The notes under the pieces: model-generated
Told to the model about the DNA's origin: nothing
Seen by the model: only the letters and a program-made list of their open reading frames with translations
Database searches by the model: none
Part shown: piece after piece, positions 37,538 through 45,741 of the stretch
Layout of the letters: each line of letters opens with the position of its first letter
Position numbering within the stretch: position 1 is the stretch's first letter
Position numbers and translations under genes: made by a program
Assembly: GCF_041514305.1 (NCBI RefSeq)
Contig: NZ_JBGMWH010000003.1
Coordinates: forward strand, 124,001 to 188,000
DNA length: 64,000 nucleotides
Reading direction: 5' to 3'
From: Salinarimonas chemoclinalis
Lineage (GTDB): Bacteria > Pseudomonadota > Alphaproteobacteria > Rhizobiales > Beijerinckiaceae

Positions 37538-38485
37538 ATGAGACACGCTCGCACCAGATACGTCCGCACCGTCCTCCTCGCCGCCGGGCTGGCGCTGGCG
37601 CCCGCCGCCGCTCCCCTCCCCGCCTCCGCCCAGACGCCCGGCACGCTCGACCCGCGGCCGCTGCCCGCTTTGGCGAACCCGGGCGATCCGTCGCTCCCCG
37701 CCAAGGAGCTGTTCGGCCGCGCCGCCGAGCCCGCCCCGCTCGCGGCGCGGGCACTCGGCTCCTATGCCGCCGGCTGCCTCGCCGGGGCCGTCGCGCTGCC
37801 CGTCGACGGGCCGGGCTGGCGGGTGATGCGGGTCTCGCGCAACCGAAACTGGGGCCATCCCGATCTCGTCGCGCTGCTCGAGCGCCTCGCGGCGGCGACG
37901 CCCGAGGCGGTTGGCTGGCCGGGGCTCCTCGTCGGAGACCTCGCCCAGCCCCGCGGCGGGCCGATGATCTGGGGCCACGCCTCGCATCAGAACGGGCTCG
38001 ACGCCGACGTCTGGCTGACGCCGATGCCGGAGACCGGGGTCGACCGCCCCGCGCGCGAGACGATGATGGCGACCTCGGTGGTTCGCGCCGACCGCCGCGA
38101 CGTCGATCCGGCCGTCTGGACGCCGGCCCACGCCCGCCTGATCGCGCTCGCCGCCCGCGAGAGGCGGGTCGAGCGGCTGTTCGTGAACGCCGCCATCAAG
38201 AAGGCCCTGTGCCGCGAGACGACCGGCGACCGCTCCTGGCTCGGCAAGGTCCGCCCCATGTGGGGGCACGACTACCACATGCACATCCGCATGACCTGCC
38301 CCGCCGGCGAGACCGGCTGCGCGCTCCAGGCCCCCGTACCGCCCGGCGACGGCTGCGACGCCTCCCTCGACTGGTGGTTCACCGACGAGGTGCTGAACCC
38401 GCGTCCGGGCGGGGGCGGGGCGCGGCGGGAGAAGACGCTGGCGGACCTCCCCGACGCGTGCCGGCGGGTGCTGGTGGCGGACTGA
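37538..38485 (+). CDS. mepA: Penicillin-insensitive murein endopeptidase
   Basis: 315 residues from ATG 37538, which starts a signal peptide (RTVLLAAGLALAPAAAPLP). MepA cleaves D-Ala-meso-DAP crosslinks in periplasmic peptidoglycan. The LAS metallopeptidase zinc site is visible: His150 and Asp157 in GHASHQNGLDADVWL, and a third ligand in WGHDYHMHIRM. Paired Cys residues (CPAGETGC, GDGCDASLDWWF, LPDACRRV) probably form disulfides, as in the family. Length is typical. It is transcribed alone. Confidence 0.94.
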   Translation: MRHARTRYVRTVLLAAGLALAPAAAPLPASAQTPGTLDPRPLPALANPGDPSLPAKELFGRAAEPAPLAARALGSYAAGCLAGAVALPVDGPGWRVMRVSRNRNWGHPDLVALLERLAAATPEAVGWPGLLVGDLAQPRGGPMIWGHASHQNGLDADVWLTPMPETGVDRPARETMMATSVVRADRRDVDPAVWTPAHARLIALAARERRVERLFVNAAIKKALCRETTGDRSWLGKVRPMWGHDYHMHIRMTCPAGETGCALQAPVPPGDGCDASLDWWFTDEVLNPRPGGGGARREKTLADLPDACRRVLVAD

Positions 38486-38545
38486 GGGCGCGGAGCGTCT
38501 CTCCGGGGTACGTCCTATGCGGGCACGACTCCGCATTGATCCCGA

Positions 38546-38573
38546 TTGCCGCTCGCCGCGCTGGCGATACGAT
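38546..38573 (+). promoter_or_regulatory. Candidate promoter of the graspetide cluster
   Basis: TTGCCG (38546-38551), 16 bases, TACGAT (38568-38573), then a leader of about 35 bases with GGAGGG (38602-38607) before the precursor ATG. Moderate match only. Confidence 0.4.
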
Positions 38574-38614
38574 GTCGGAGTGCGAGGCGAAGACTGCGCA
38601 CGGAGGGATGTGCC

Positions 38615-38851
38615 ATGAGCGCGAGCGGCGACGAGGCGAGCAAGGAATTCCTGCTGCCCATGCCGGAGGGTGCCGAAGCGAGACCGTTCGTTCTCGCTTT
38701 CGTCGAGCAGGCGGCGTGGGACCGGCTGCAGGACCCCGATCTCGTCTTTTCGGAGGCGGCCGGCGGCCTCGAGGCGCATGCCGTGCGCGAGAAGGTGGAG
38801 GCGTCCGGGGGCAGCGGCAGCGCGGGGATCGACACGACGTTCAGCTTCTGA
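38615..38851 (+). CDS. Candidate graspetide (omega-ester RiPP) precursor peptide
   Basis: 78 residues from ATG 38615, with GGAGGG seven bases before. Residues 24-31 read PFVLAFVE, which lines up with the microviridin leader helix PFFARFLE that docks on the ATP-grasp ligase. The segment 35-60 is a further amphipathic helix. The tail 59-78 (EKVEASGGSGSAGIDTTFSF) is short, Gly/Ser-rich, and contains acceptor side chains Glu59, Glu62, Asp73 and donors Ser64, Ser67, Ser69, Thr74, Thr75, Ser77 and Lys60. It lacks the microviridin TxKxPSD core. The stop is one base from the ligase start. A role as precursor is inference from leader, size and neighbour. Confidence 0.72.
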   Translation: MSASGDEASKEFLLPMPEGAEARPFVLAFVEQAAWDRLQDPDLVFSEAAGGLEAHAVREKVEASGGSGSAGIDTTFSF

Positions 38852-38852
38852 C

Positions 38853-39893
38853 GTGATCCTCGTCGTCTCGACCCTGCACGAGCCCTCGGTGAACCGGGTC
38901 GTCCGGCATCTCGAGGATCGAGGTGCGCCCTGGGCGCGGATCAACACGGAAGAGTTCCCCCTCCTGCGCGCCGGCCGCATCGCTCTGGGCGGAGCCGAGC
39001 CCCACGGCGTGCTCGACACGCCGCGGGGGGCGGTCGACACGCGCGCCGTCACGGCGGTGTGGATGCGCCGGGCGTCGCGTCCCGCCGTCCCGCGCCGCTT
39101 CAGCGCCAAGGACAAGGCGTTCGTGGCGGACGAGGCGAATGCGTTCCTGAACGGCTTCCTCGATCTCGTGTCCGGCCGCTTCGTCAACCCCCGCGAGGCG
39201 GAGCGGCGCGCCCGCAAGATCCCGCAGCTCGAGCTCGCGCGCCGCTGCGGCCTGAGCGTCCCGCGCACCCTCGTCACCAACGATGCCGACGCGGTGCGCG
39301 CGTTCGCCGCCGCCGCGTGCGGCCCCGTCGTCTTCAAGCCGCTCGCCGGCGTCGGCTCGAACGGGCACGATTTCGCGCGCGACCTCGGCGATCGTTTCGG
39401 CGAGGCGGTGGAGGTGGAGCCGCAGAGCCCGAGCGCCGACCCGGACGCTCCCGCGGAGCTCGTCTTCAGCCAGATCCTCACGCCCGAGAGGGCCGCGCAT
39501 CTCGACGCGCTCCGGTACGCGCCCGCGATCTTCCAGGACTACGTGGAGAAGGCGTTCGACGTGCGGGTCACCTACGTGGCCGGTCGCGTCTTCGCCTGCC
39601 GGATCCACTCGCAGGAGGCGGACGACACCGCGGTCGACTTCCGCCGCATGGCCCTGCGCGAGCGAATCGAGGATGTCGGGCACGCGCTGTTCGAGCCGCC
39701 CGTCCCTCTCCGGGAGGGGATCGAGCGCTTCATGCAGGCCGCGGGCCTCGTCTTCGGCTGCCTCGACTTCGTCGAGACGCCGGACGGTGCGTTCGTCTTC
39801 CTCGAGGTGAACCCGAGCGGGCAATGGCTGTGGGTCGAGCAGCTGACGGGCGCGCCGATCTCGGAGGCCGTCGCGGACGCCCTGTGCTCGTGA
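38853..39893 (+). CDS. MvdC/MvdD-like ATP-grasp ribosomal peptide ligase
   Basis: 346 residues from GTG 38853. Enzymes of this family use ATP to join Ser/Thr/Lys side chains to Asp/Glu side chains in a peptide, making ester or amide rings. Features: N-terminal segment ILVVSTLHEPSVNRVVRHLE and ARINTEEFP; VWMRRASRP; FVNPREAERRARKIPQLELA and GLSVPRTLVTND; the ATP-grasp core GPVVFKPLAGVGSNGHD, IFQDYVEKAFDVRVTYVAGR and FVFLEVNPSGQWLWVEQLTG, which gives metal-binding Glu and Asn. The family match is close throughout. It sits one base after the precursor gene and 115 bases before an EamA transporter. Confidence 0.9.
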   Translation: MILVVSTLHEPSVNRVVRHLEDRGAPWARINTEEFPLLRAGRIALGGAEPHGVLDTPRGAVDTRAVTAVWMRRASRPAVPRRFSAKDKAFVADEANAFLNGFLDLVSGRFVNPREAERRARKIPQLELARRCGLSVPRTLVTNDADAVRAFAAAACGPVVFKPLAGVGSNGHDFARDLGDRFGEAVEVEPQSPSADPDAPAELVFSQILTPERAAHLDALRYAPAIFQDYVEKAFDVRVTYVAGRVFACRIHSQEADDTAVDFRRMALRERIEDVGHALFEPPVPLREGIERFMQAAGLVFGCLDFVETPDGAFVFLEVNPSGQWLWVEQLTGAPISEAVADALCS

Positions 39894-40008
39894 CCGGCCG
39901 GCGGCACTTGGGATCGCGATGCCCGCGGCATCGCCGCGAAAACGGGTCGCCGCCCCCGGCGCGGCCGCCTACACCCGCAGCCTCCGCATTCTGAACCAGA
40001 GGCCGCTC

Positions 40009-40950
40009 ATGCCCGCCGAGTCCCCGCCCTCCCGCGTCATGTCCGCCCGCCAATGGGCGATGCTCGTGCTGCTCGCGCTCGTCTGGGGAGGATCGTTCTT
40101 CTTCAATGCGGTCGCCGTGACGGAGCTGCCGCCGCTCACCGTCGTCGCGGTACGGGTCGCGGTCGCGGCGCTCGCGCTGCAGATCGTGCTCGTCGCGCGC
40201 GGGCAACGCTCGCCCGTCGGCAGCTCGGTGCTCGCGGCGTTCCTGGTGATGGGGGTCCTGAACAATGCGATACCGTTCACCCTCATCGTCTGGGGGCAGA
40301 CCCACATCGCCTCGGGGCTCGCGGCGATCCTCAACGCGACGACGCCACTGTTCGCGGTGCTCGTCGCCCACCTCTTCACCCGCGACGAGCGGATGACACC
40401 GCTGCGGCTCGTCGGCGTCGTGGTCGGCTTCGTCGGCGTCGTCGCGATGATCGGCCCCGCCGCGCTCTCCGGGCTCGGCGAGAGCGTCGCGGCGCAGCTC
40501 GCCTGCCTCGCGGCGGCGGTCTCCTACGCCGTGGCGGGCGTCTACGGCCGGCGCTTCGCGCGGCTGGGCGTGGCACCGATGGCGACGGCGGCGGGCATGC
40601 TCGCGGCCTCCGCCACCCTGCTGGTGCCGCTCGCGCTTCTCGTGGACCGGCCCTTCGCCCTGCCGCCCCCGAGCCTCGCGACGGTCGCGTCGCTGGCGGG
40701 CGTGGCGCTCGTCTCGACCGCCTTCGCCTACATCCTGTACTTCCGGCTCCTCGCCACCGCCGGCGCGACGAACCTGCTCCTCGTCACCTTCCTCGTGCCG
40801 GTGAGCGCGATCCTGCTGGGCGTCCTCGTGCTCGGCGAGAGCCTGGCGCCCAAGCACCTCGTCGGCATGGCCCTGATCGGCCTCGGGCTCGCCGCGATCG
40901 ACGGACGCCTGCCGCGCGCCATGACGAGATCATGGATGCATTTCAGGTAG
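40009..40950 (+). CDS. EamA/DMT-family membrane transporter
   Basis: 313 residues from ATG 40009, chosen because AGAGG lies upstream and the first helix follows directly (WAMLVLLALVWGGSFF). Ten predicted transmembrane helices in two repeated five-helix halves are typical of the drug/metabolite transporter superfamily. The signatures ALVWGGSFFFNAVAV and AILNATTPLFAVLVAHLF are family hallmarks. Substrate unknown. It might export a graspetide-derived product, but such transporters normally handle amino acids or small metabolites, so the link to the cluster is only positional. Confidence 0.85.
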   Translation: MPAESPPSRVMSARQWAMLVLLALVWGGSFFFNAVAVTELPPLTVVAVRVAVAALALQIVLVARGQRSPVGSSVLAAFLVMGVLNNAIPFTLIVWGQTHIASGLAAILNATTPLFAVLVAHLFTRDERMTPLRLVGVVVGFVGVVAMIGPAALSGLGESVAAQLACLAAAVSYAVAGVYGRRFARLGVAPMATAAGMLAASATLLVPLALLVDRPFALPPPSLATVASLAGVALVSTAFAYILYFRLLATAGATNLLLVTFLVPVSAILLGVLVLGESLAPKHLVGMALIGLGLAAIDGRLPRAMTRSWMHFR

Positions 40951-41129
40951 ATTGTAGACGGATCTTGCCCTTTTGCGTGTGTGGCTCGATAACGAGGTGC
41001 CCGCAGCCTTTCCGGGCTGCGCGGGCTGCGGCACGCCCCGGAGTTTCCGCGGCTACGCCCGGCGAGGCGGCGGCCGTGCGCGTGACGGCGCAGGGCCAAT
41101 CCGAGCCGGCGGGCGGAAAGGAGGCACTC

Positions 41130-41210
41130 ATGACCAGCTTCGAGCTTGCGGTCGTCGTGCTCATGATCGCGCAGATCATGGCCACGCTCCTCGTCGCGAC
41201 TGTGCGCTGA
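41130..41210 (+). CDS. 26-residue membrane peptide
   Basis: The peptide starts MTSFELAVVVLMIAQIMATL and is a single hydrophobic helix ending in Arg. AAAGGAGG ends six bases before the ATG, one of the best ribosome sites in the window, and a perfect 14-bp terminator begins 12 bases after the stop. G/C-ending codons match genuine genes. Such peptides are usually missed by gene finders. They may be subunits of membrane complexes or type I toxins; no antisense RNA could be identified. Confidence 0.6.
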   Translation: MTSFELAVVVLMIAQIMATLLVATVR

Positions 41211-41221
41211 GGCCGTGAACG

Positions 41222-41260
41222 GAGACGCCGAGCCCCGGGAGGGCTCGGCGTCTCTTCTTC
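41222..41260 (+). terminator. Intrinsic terminator after the membrane peptide
   Basis: GAGACGCCGAGCCC (41222-41235) pairs perfectly with GGGCTCGGCGTCTC (41241-41254) across a 5-base loop, followed by TTCTTC. This is the cleanest terminator in the window and marks an independent short transcript. Confidence 0.85.
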
Positions 41261-41547
41261 GGCGAAGGCGGACGTCGCAACGCCCGGACCTCCGCGTCTC
41301 GCGTTGGCGGGAGGCGCGTGTGACGCCGCGTGTCCCGCGATGTGGAAGGAGGCGGATGGACCGCTCCGAGCACCCGCAATATGCGCGCGCACCAGCGCGA
41401 GGTCAACACCCGACCGAGCTTCGCGCGCCCGCGTCTGCTGCCGCGCCTGGGCCACGCTCTCGACCGCCCATCCAGCGAAGGACTCACGCTCGCCGCGTTT
41501 TTCCCCTATATGGGCCGGATCACGAGACACGAAGGTCGGAACGATCC
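41261..41547. other. Non-coding stretch upstream of rlmN
   Basis: About 290 bases with no convincing gene; open frames here give Arg/Pro-rich products. An AT-rich -10-like TATATG near 41511 could be the rlmN promoter, but no -35 is clear. Confidence 0.4.
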
Positions 41548-42849
41548 ATGCCCCACGCGCTCGACATCGCGCGCCGGAACGCGAACGCGCCCGCCCTCGA
41601 CGAGGTCGCCATCGAGAAGGCGGCCGAGCTCGAGCTCGCGCCGGGCGCCCAGGCCGGCCAGCCCTCCCTCGTCGGGCTCACCCGCGAGGAGCTCAAGGCG
41701 CGCCTGCTCGAGGCCGGCGTGCCCGAGCGCGAGGCGAAGATGCGCGTGGCGCAGATCTGGCACTGGATCTACTTGCGCGGCGCGCGCGACTTCGGCGCGA
41801 TGACGAACGTCTCCAAGCACCTGCGCGCGCTGCTCGCCGAGCACTACACGCTGGCGCGCCCGGAGGTCGTCTCCGAGCAGGTCTCCAAGGACGGGACGCG
41901 CAAGTGGCTGGTGCGCATGCCCTCGACAGGCCCCTTCGACAAGGGCGCCGAGATCGAGTGCGTCTACATTCCCGAGAGCGACCGCGGGACCCTGTGCGTG
42001 TCGAGCCAGGTCGGCTGCACGCTCACCTGCTCCTTCTGCCACACCGGCACGCAGAAGCTGGTGCGCAACCTCACCTCCGCCGAGATCGTCGCCCAGCTCG
42101 TGGTCGCGCGCGACCGCCTGGGCGACTGGCCCGACGCGAGCCCCCCGGAGGGCGCCTTCGTGCCGTCCGACGGCGGGCGGTTCGTCACCAACATCGTCTT
42201 CATGGGCATGGGCGAGCCGCTCTACAACACGGACAACGTGGTGGCGGCGATCGGCGTGCTGGCGGACAACGAGGGCCTGGGCCTCTCGCGCCGGCGCATC
42301 ACGGTCTCGACCTCGGGCGTGGTGCCGCAGATCGGCCGGCTCGGCGAGGAGGCGCACAGCGCGCTCGCGATCTCGCTCCACGCCGTGCGCGACGACCTGC
42401 GCAACACCTTGGTGCCGATCAACAAGAAGTACCCGATCGCCGCGCTGATGCAGGCCTGCCGGGACTACCCGGGCCTCACCAACGCGCGGCGCATCACCTT
42501 CGAGTACGTCATGCTCGACGGCGTGAACGATACGGATGCCGACGCCCGGGCGCTGGTGAAGCTGCTCCAGGGCATCCCGGCAAAGATCAACCTGATCCCG
42601 TTCAACCCCTGGCCCGGCTCCAAGTACGAGTGCTCCTCCTGGGAGCGGATCGAGCGCTTCTCGGAGATCGTCTACCGCGCGGGCTACGCCTCACCGGTGC
42701 GCACGCCGCGCGGGCGCGACATCCTCGCCGCCTGCGGCCAGCTCAAGAGCGAGACCGAGAAGCTGCGGGCCCGCGCCCGCATGATGCTGGAGAGCGGCAT
42801 CGGCGCCGAGGGCGTCTACGCCGCAGCGGCCGCCGAGGCCGGGGATTGA
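41548..42849 (+). CDS. rlmN: 23S rRNA/tRNA adenine-C2 methyltransferase
   Basis: 433 residues. A radical SAM enzyme that methylates C2 of A2503 in 23S rRNA and A37 in some tRNAs. The cluster motif is Cys157-x3-Cys161-x2-Cys164 (CTLTCSFCHTG). GMGEPLYNTDNVV and INLIPFNPWPGSKYECSS, with the Cys in SPVRTPRGRDILAACGQL near the C-terminus (methyl carrier/resolving cysteine), fit RlmN. The N-terminus (about 45 residues) is longer than usual. It begins a run of RNA-modification genes (rlmN, mnmE, mnmG). Confidence 0.96.
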   Translation: MPHALDIARRNANAPALDEVAIEKAAELELAPGAQAGQPSLVGLTREELKARLLEAGVPEREAKMRVAQIWHWIYLRGARDFGAMTNVSKHLRALLAEHYTLARPEVVSEQVSKDGTRKWLVRMPSTGPFDKGAEIECVYIPESDRGTLCVSSQVGCTLTCSFCHTGTQKLVRNLTSAEIVAQLVVARDRLGDWPDASPPEGAFVPSDGGRFVTNIVFMGMGEPLYNTDNVVAAIGVLADNEGLGLSRRRITVSTSGVVPQIGRLGEEAHSALAISLHAVRDDLRNTLVPINKKYPIAALMQACRDYPGLTNARRITFEYVMLDGVNDTDADARALVKLLQGIPAKINLIPFNPWPGSKYECSSWERIERFSEIVYRAGYASPVRTPRGRDILAACGQLKSETEKLRARARMMLESGIGAEGVYAAAAAEAGD

Positions 42850-42856
42850 GGTCTCC

Positions 42857-43369
42857 GTGCACGCGCTCTCGCGTCTCGTCCTCTGGCTCGTCGGGCTCGT
42901 GCTCGCCATCCCCGCGGGTGCGGTGGCGCTCGCGATCGGCGTCCTGAACGATCCCGTCGCGCGCGAGACCATCGCGCGCATCGGGCTTTCCGCCTTCGAC
43001 GCCGTCTTCCGCATCGCCGCCGCCGGCGGCGATCCCGCGCCGGTGGTGGAGACGCTGTTCCTCGGCTTCTGGATGCTCGCGACCGTCCTCGTCGTCGCCC
43101 CGGTGACGCTGGTGTCGGCCGTGGGCGAGATCGCCGGCGCCCGCTCCCTCGTCCTCTACGGCGGGCTCACCGCTGCGCTGACCGCGGCGGTGCCCTGGAT
43201 CGCCCGCGGGGGCGGCGGCGACGCGGCGGCGCTGCCGGCGGAAGGGCGGCTGACCGCGATCCTGTTCGTTACCGGCGCCGTCGCGGGGATCGTCTACTGG
43301 GCGGTGTCCGGCCGCTCCGCCGGAGGCGCGCGAACCCCCGCGCAGACCGGTCCCGGGCCGCGGCCATGA
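42857..43369 (+). CDS. Hypothetical four-helix membrane protein
   Basis: 170 residues from GTG 42857, seven bases after rlmN. Four predicted transmembrane helices (about 5-28, 60-85, 92-115, 135-152) and a cytoplasmic Pro/Gly tail. Its stop overlaps the mnmE ATG (ATGA), so it is co-translated with a tRNA-modification gene. No family recognised beyond generic small membrane protein. The coupling to mnmE may simply reflect compact gene packing. Confidence 0.75.
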   Translation: MHALSRLVLWLVGLVLAIPAGAVALAIGVLNDPVARETIARIGLSAFDAVFRIAAAGGDPAPVVETLFLGFWMLATVLVVAPVTLVSAVGEIAGARSLVLYGGLTAALTAAVPWIARGGGGDAAALPAEGRLTAILFVTGAVAGIVYWAVSGRSAGGARTPAQTGPGPRP

Positions 43370-44712
43370 CGGCGCAGGCGTCGCCCGAGCCCGATCCGCC
43401 CGGGACGGACACGATCTTCGCCTCCGCCTCCGGCTTCGGCCGCGCGGGCGTCTGCGTCGTCCGGGTGAGCGGCCCCGCCAGCCGTCCCCTGCTCGAGGCG
43501 ATGGCGGGCGGTCCGCCTCCGCCGCGGCGCCTCGCCCTGCGCACCCTGCGCGATCCGCGGAGCGGGGAGGCGCTCGACCGGGCGCTCGTCGCCTGGTTCC
43601 CCGCGCCGCACTCCTACACCGGCGAGGACCAGGCGGAGCTGCACATTCACGGCGGGCTCGCGACGCGCGCGGGCGTGCTCGAGGCGCTCTCGCGCCTGCC
43701 CGGGTGCCGTCCGGCGGAGCCCGGGGAGTTCACCCGCCGCGCCTTCCTCGCGGGACGCATGGACCTGACCGCGGTCGAGGGCCTCGCCGACCTGATCGAG
43801 GCGCAGACGCAGGCGCAGCGCCGCCAGGCGCTCCGGCAGCTCGAAGGCGGGCTCGGCGCGCTGGCGGAGGCCTGGCGCGGGCGGCTCGTCGAGACGCAGG
43901 CGCTGATCGAGGCCGCCCTCGACTTCTCCGACGAGGGCGACGTCGCCACCTCGGTGGAGGCGCAGGCGGCGGAGCGCATCGCCGCGCTCGCCGCGGAGAT
44001 TGGCGCGGCGCTCGCCGATGCCGGGCGCGGCGAGCGGCTGCGGGAGGGCTTCGTCGTCGTCCTCGCAGGCCCGCCCAACGCCGGCAAGTCCACCCTCATG
44101 AACGCGCTCGCGCGGCGCGACGTCGCCATCGTCTCGGCGGTGCCGGGCACGACCCGCGACGCGATCGAGGTCGCCCTCGACCTCGGCGGGCTGCCGGTGA
44201 CGCTGATCGACACCGCCGGGCTGCGCGAAGCCGAGGACGCCATCGAGGCCGCGGGCGTGGCGCGCACCCGCGCGCGGATCGCGGGCGCGGACCTCGTCGT
44301 CTGGCTCGACCCGGTCGACGCGCCGGCCCCGCCGGACGCGGGCGGCACGGTGCCGGTCCTGCACGTCGCGGCCAAGGTCGATCTCGCCGCCGCGACAGCC
44401 TCCGGCGCGCTCGCCCTGTCGGCGGCGACGGGACGCGGCATCGCCGACCTGCTCGCCGCCATCGAGGACCGCGCCCGCGCGGGCGTAGGCGACGGCGGCG
44501 ACGCCGTCGTCACCCGCGCCCGCCATCGGATCGCGCTCGAGACCGCGCGCGAGGCGCTTCTCCGCGCGGCCGGGGCGCTCGCCGCCGGGGACACCGAGCT
44601 CGCAGCCGAAGACGTCCGCCTCGCCGCGCGTTCGGTGGGAACGATCGCCGGGCGGGTCGACGTCGAGGACGTGCTCGACGCGCTGTTCGGGGCGTTCTGC
44701 ATCGGGAAGTGA
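43366..44712 (+). CDS. mnmE: tRNA modification GTPase
   Basis: 448 residues. With MnmG it installs carboxymethylaminomethyl on U34 of tRNAs. An N-terminal folate-binding domain (TDTIFASASGFGRAGVCVVR, EFTRRAFLAGRMDLTAVEGL) precedes a GTPase inserted in a helical domain: P-loop GPPNAGKS, switch VPGTTRDAIE, DTAG. The NKxD equivalent reads AKVDLA. The C-terminal CIGK motif, which activates one-carbon transfer, is present (GAFCIGK). Usually mnmE is followed directly by mnmG; here a leftward pair of genes has been inserted between them. Confidence 0.96.
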   Translation: MTAQASPEPDPPGTDTIFASASGFGRAGVCVVRVSGPASRPLLEAMAGGPPPPRRLALRTLRDPRSGEALDRALVAWFPAPHSYTGEDQAELHIHGGLATRAGVLEALSRLPGCRPAEPGEFTRRAFLAGRMDLTAVEGLADLIEAQTQAQRRQALRQLEGGLGALAEAWRGRLVETQALIEAALDFSDEGDVATSVEAQAAERIAALAAEIGAALADAGRGERLREGFVVVLAGPPNAGKSTLMNALARRDVAIVSAVPGTTRDAIEVALDLGGLPVTLIDTAGLREAEDAIEAAGVARTRARIAGADLVVWLDPVDAPAPPDAGGTVPVLHVAAKVDLAAATASGALALSAATGRGIADLLAAIEDRARAGVGDGGDAVVTRARHRIALETAREALLRAAGALAAGDTELAAEDVRLAARSVGTIAGRVDVEDVLDALFGAFCIGK

Positions 44713-44743
44713 AGGGGAGCGGCGACAGCAGCTGGAGATCGCG

Positions 44744-45124
44744 TCAGTCGTTGAGGATCGCCGAAAGCTCGTCGGCCGTCAGCACGTTGTGAGATTGCGC
44801 CGCAGCCTTGATCTGAAGCCTCAAAGACGGCGGAACGAAGCCTTTGTCTCTCGCGGGATCGTTCCAGGCCTGTTCCAGGTCCGCGGGTACGAGCGTCTTC
44901 TGCAAGATGGTCGTGTCGATATAGGAGTCGCGAACCAGGAAGGGCAGCTGGAAGCTGGCGACCCCCAAAACGACCTGCTTTGCCTTTCTGGAAAACGGCG
45001 GGTCCGAGTTGATGAACAGATACCAGTTTCGCGCAGGGCAGATGCAAATGCAGAACTTATCGTGCGGTCTCGGGAGTTCCGAGCACCAAACCATCACGAT
45101 CTTCCACTTTGCAGGCGTGGCCAT
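44744..45124 (-). CDS. Putative toxin partner of the Panacea-domain protein
   Basis: 126 residues, beginning MATPAKWKIVMVWCSELPRP. Its ATG overlaps the Panacea stop by one base (TGATG), so the two are translationally coupled. The core CICICPARNWYLFINSDPPF followed by VASFQLPFLVRDSYIDTTIL is a small mixed alpha/beta domain with clustered Cys. I know no characterised homologue, but genes beside Panacea proteins are very often toxins. Base composition is visibly lower in GC and codons are more mixed than in the neighbours, a sign of recent transfer. Confidence 0.6.
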   Translation of the reverse strand: MATPAKWKIVMVWCSELPRPHDKFCICICPARNWYLFINSDPPFSRKAKQVVLGVASFQLPFLVRDSYIDTTILQKTLVPADLEQAWNDPARDKGFVPPSLRLQIKAAAQSHNVLTADELSAILND

Positions 45125-45675
45125 CAGATGTAGGCCGCCTTCTCATATATCTCCTTGACCAGCTCCTCGCGCTCGGGAAGTTCGTCGTCCACCATGGCCT
45201 CCATCTGCATCGGGTGAGCCATGCCGTACCTGGCCTCCCACGCTTCACGCCATGATCGCTCCTTATGGACCAAGTCGCGCAACGCTCCGAACGACATGTG
45301 GCCGTAGAGCTCGTCCGCCTGCGAAAGGCACTCCATGTCGGAGCCGGACAGCCGCACCGCGTTGAACGGTACCTTTGCGAAGAGGTTGCGATCCTTCCTT
45401 TCGACGCGCGCATCGAAGTCGGCAATGATGTCGTCGTCGAGAGACGCCTCTCTGTTGACGAGCCGGTACGTGTTGGATGGGACGGGACCGTTCTCCATGG
45501 CAACGTAGAAATCACCGGTTACCGGCCGGCCCCAGTCCATCAGATGCTCCTTATCGGCATAGTACAGCACCTTCGAGATGAAGAAGGGTGTGATGCCAGG
45601 ATGAATCGTAGCCAGGTAGTGGATCGATTCGACCGCTTTACCCCAGTCCATCCTGAATCGCGCGGCGCTCATCAT
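45124..45675 (-). CDS. Panacea-domain (SocA-like, DUF4065) antitoxin
   Basis: 183 residues (ATG 45675 or 45672). The fold start KAVESIHYLATIHPGITPFF, VLYYADKEHLMDWGRPVTGD and the MENGPVPSNTYRLV segment are hallmarks of the Panacea domain, known as the hyperpromiscuous antitoxin domain and from SocA of Caulobacter. It is first in a two-gene operon with its presumed toxin, behind a good promoter (45742-45770) and a palindrome (45691-45714). The pair interrupts the conserved mnmE-mnmG order and has lower GC, which indicates horizontal acquisition. Confidence 0.85.
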   Translation of the reverse strand: MMSAARFRMDWGKAVESIHYLATIHPGITPFFISKVLYYADKEHLMDWGRPVTGDFYVAMENGPVPSNTYRLVNREASLDDDIIADFDARVERKDRNLFAKVPFNAVRLSGSDMECLSQADELYGHMSFGALRDLVHKERSWREAWEARYGMAHPMQMEAMVDDELPEREELVKEIYEKAAYI

Positions 45676-45690
45676 CGACCTCTCGCCTCC

Positions 45691-45714
45691 CGCCGAAGAC
45701 ACCGGTGTTCGGCG
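45691..45714 (-). promoter_or_regulatory. Palindrome in the leader of the Panacea operon
   Basis: A perfect 10-base palindrome ACACCGGTGT (45699-45708) lies inside the flanks CGCCGA (45691-45696) and TCGGCG (45709-45714). It is 16-39 bases before the antitoxin ATG and just downstream of the predicted transcription start, where an autorepressor or a leader hairpin would act. Confidence 0.5.
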
Positions 45715-45741
45715 AGGTTTCAGACGGGGATATTCGTGAGA

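Noticed and set aside
35407..38856. A 1149-residue frame across DUF1223, ggt, mepA and the precursor gene
   Set aside because: Arg-rich shadow frame. The four underlying genes have proper starts, signal peptides and motifs.
38615..39893. The ATP-grasp gene as a glutathione synthetase or RimK-like enzyme
   Set aside because: The N-terminal motifs (VWMRRASRP, FVNPREAERRARK) and the NPSGQWLW ending fit the MvdC/MvdD ligases better, and a small leader-bearing peptide gene is directly upstream.
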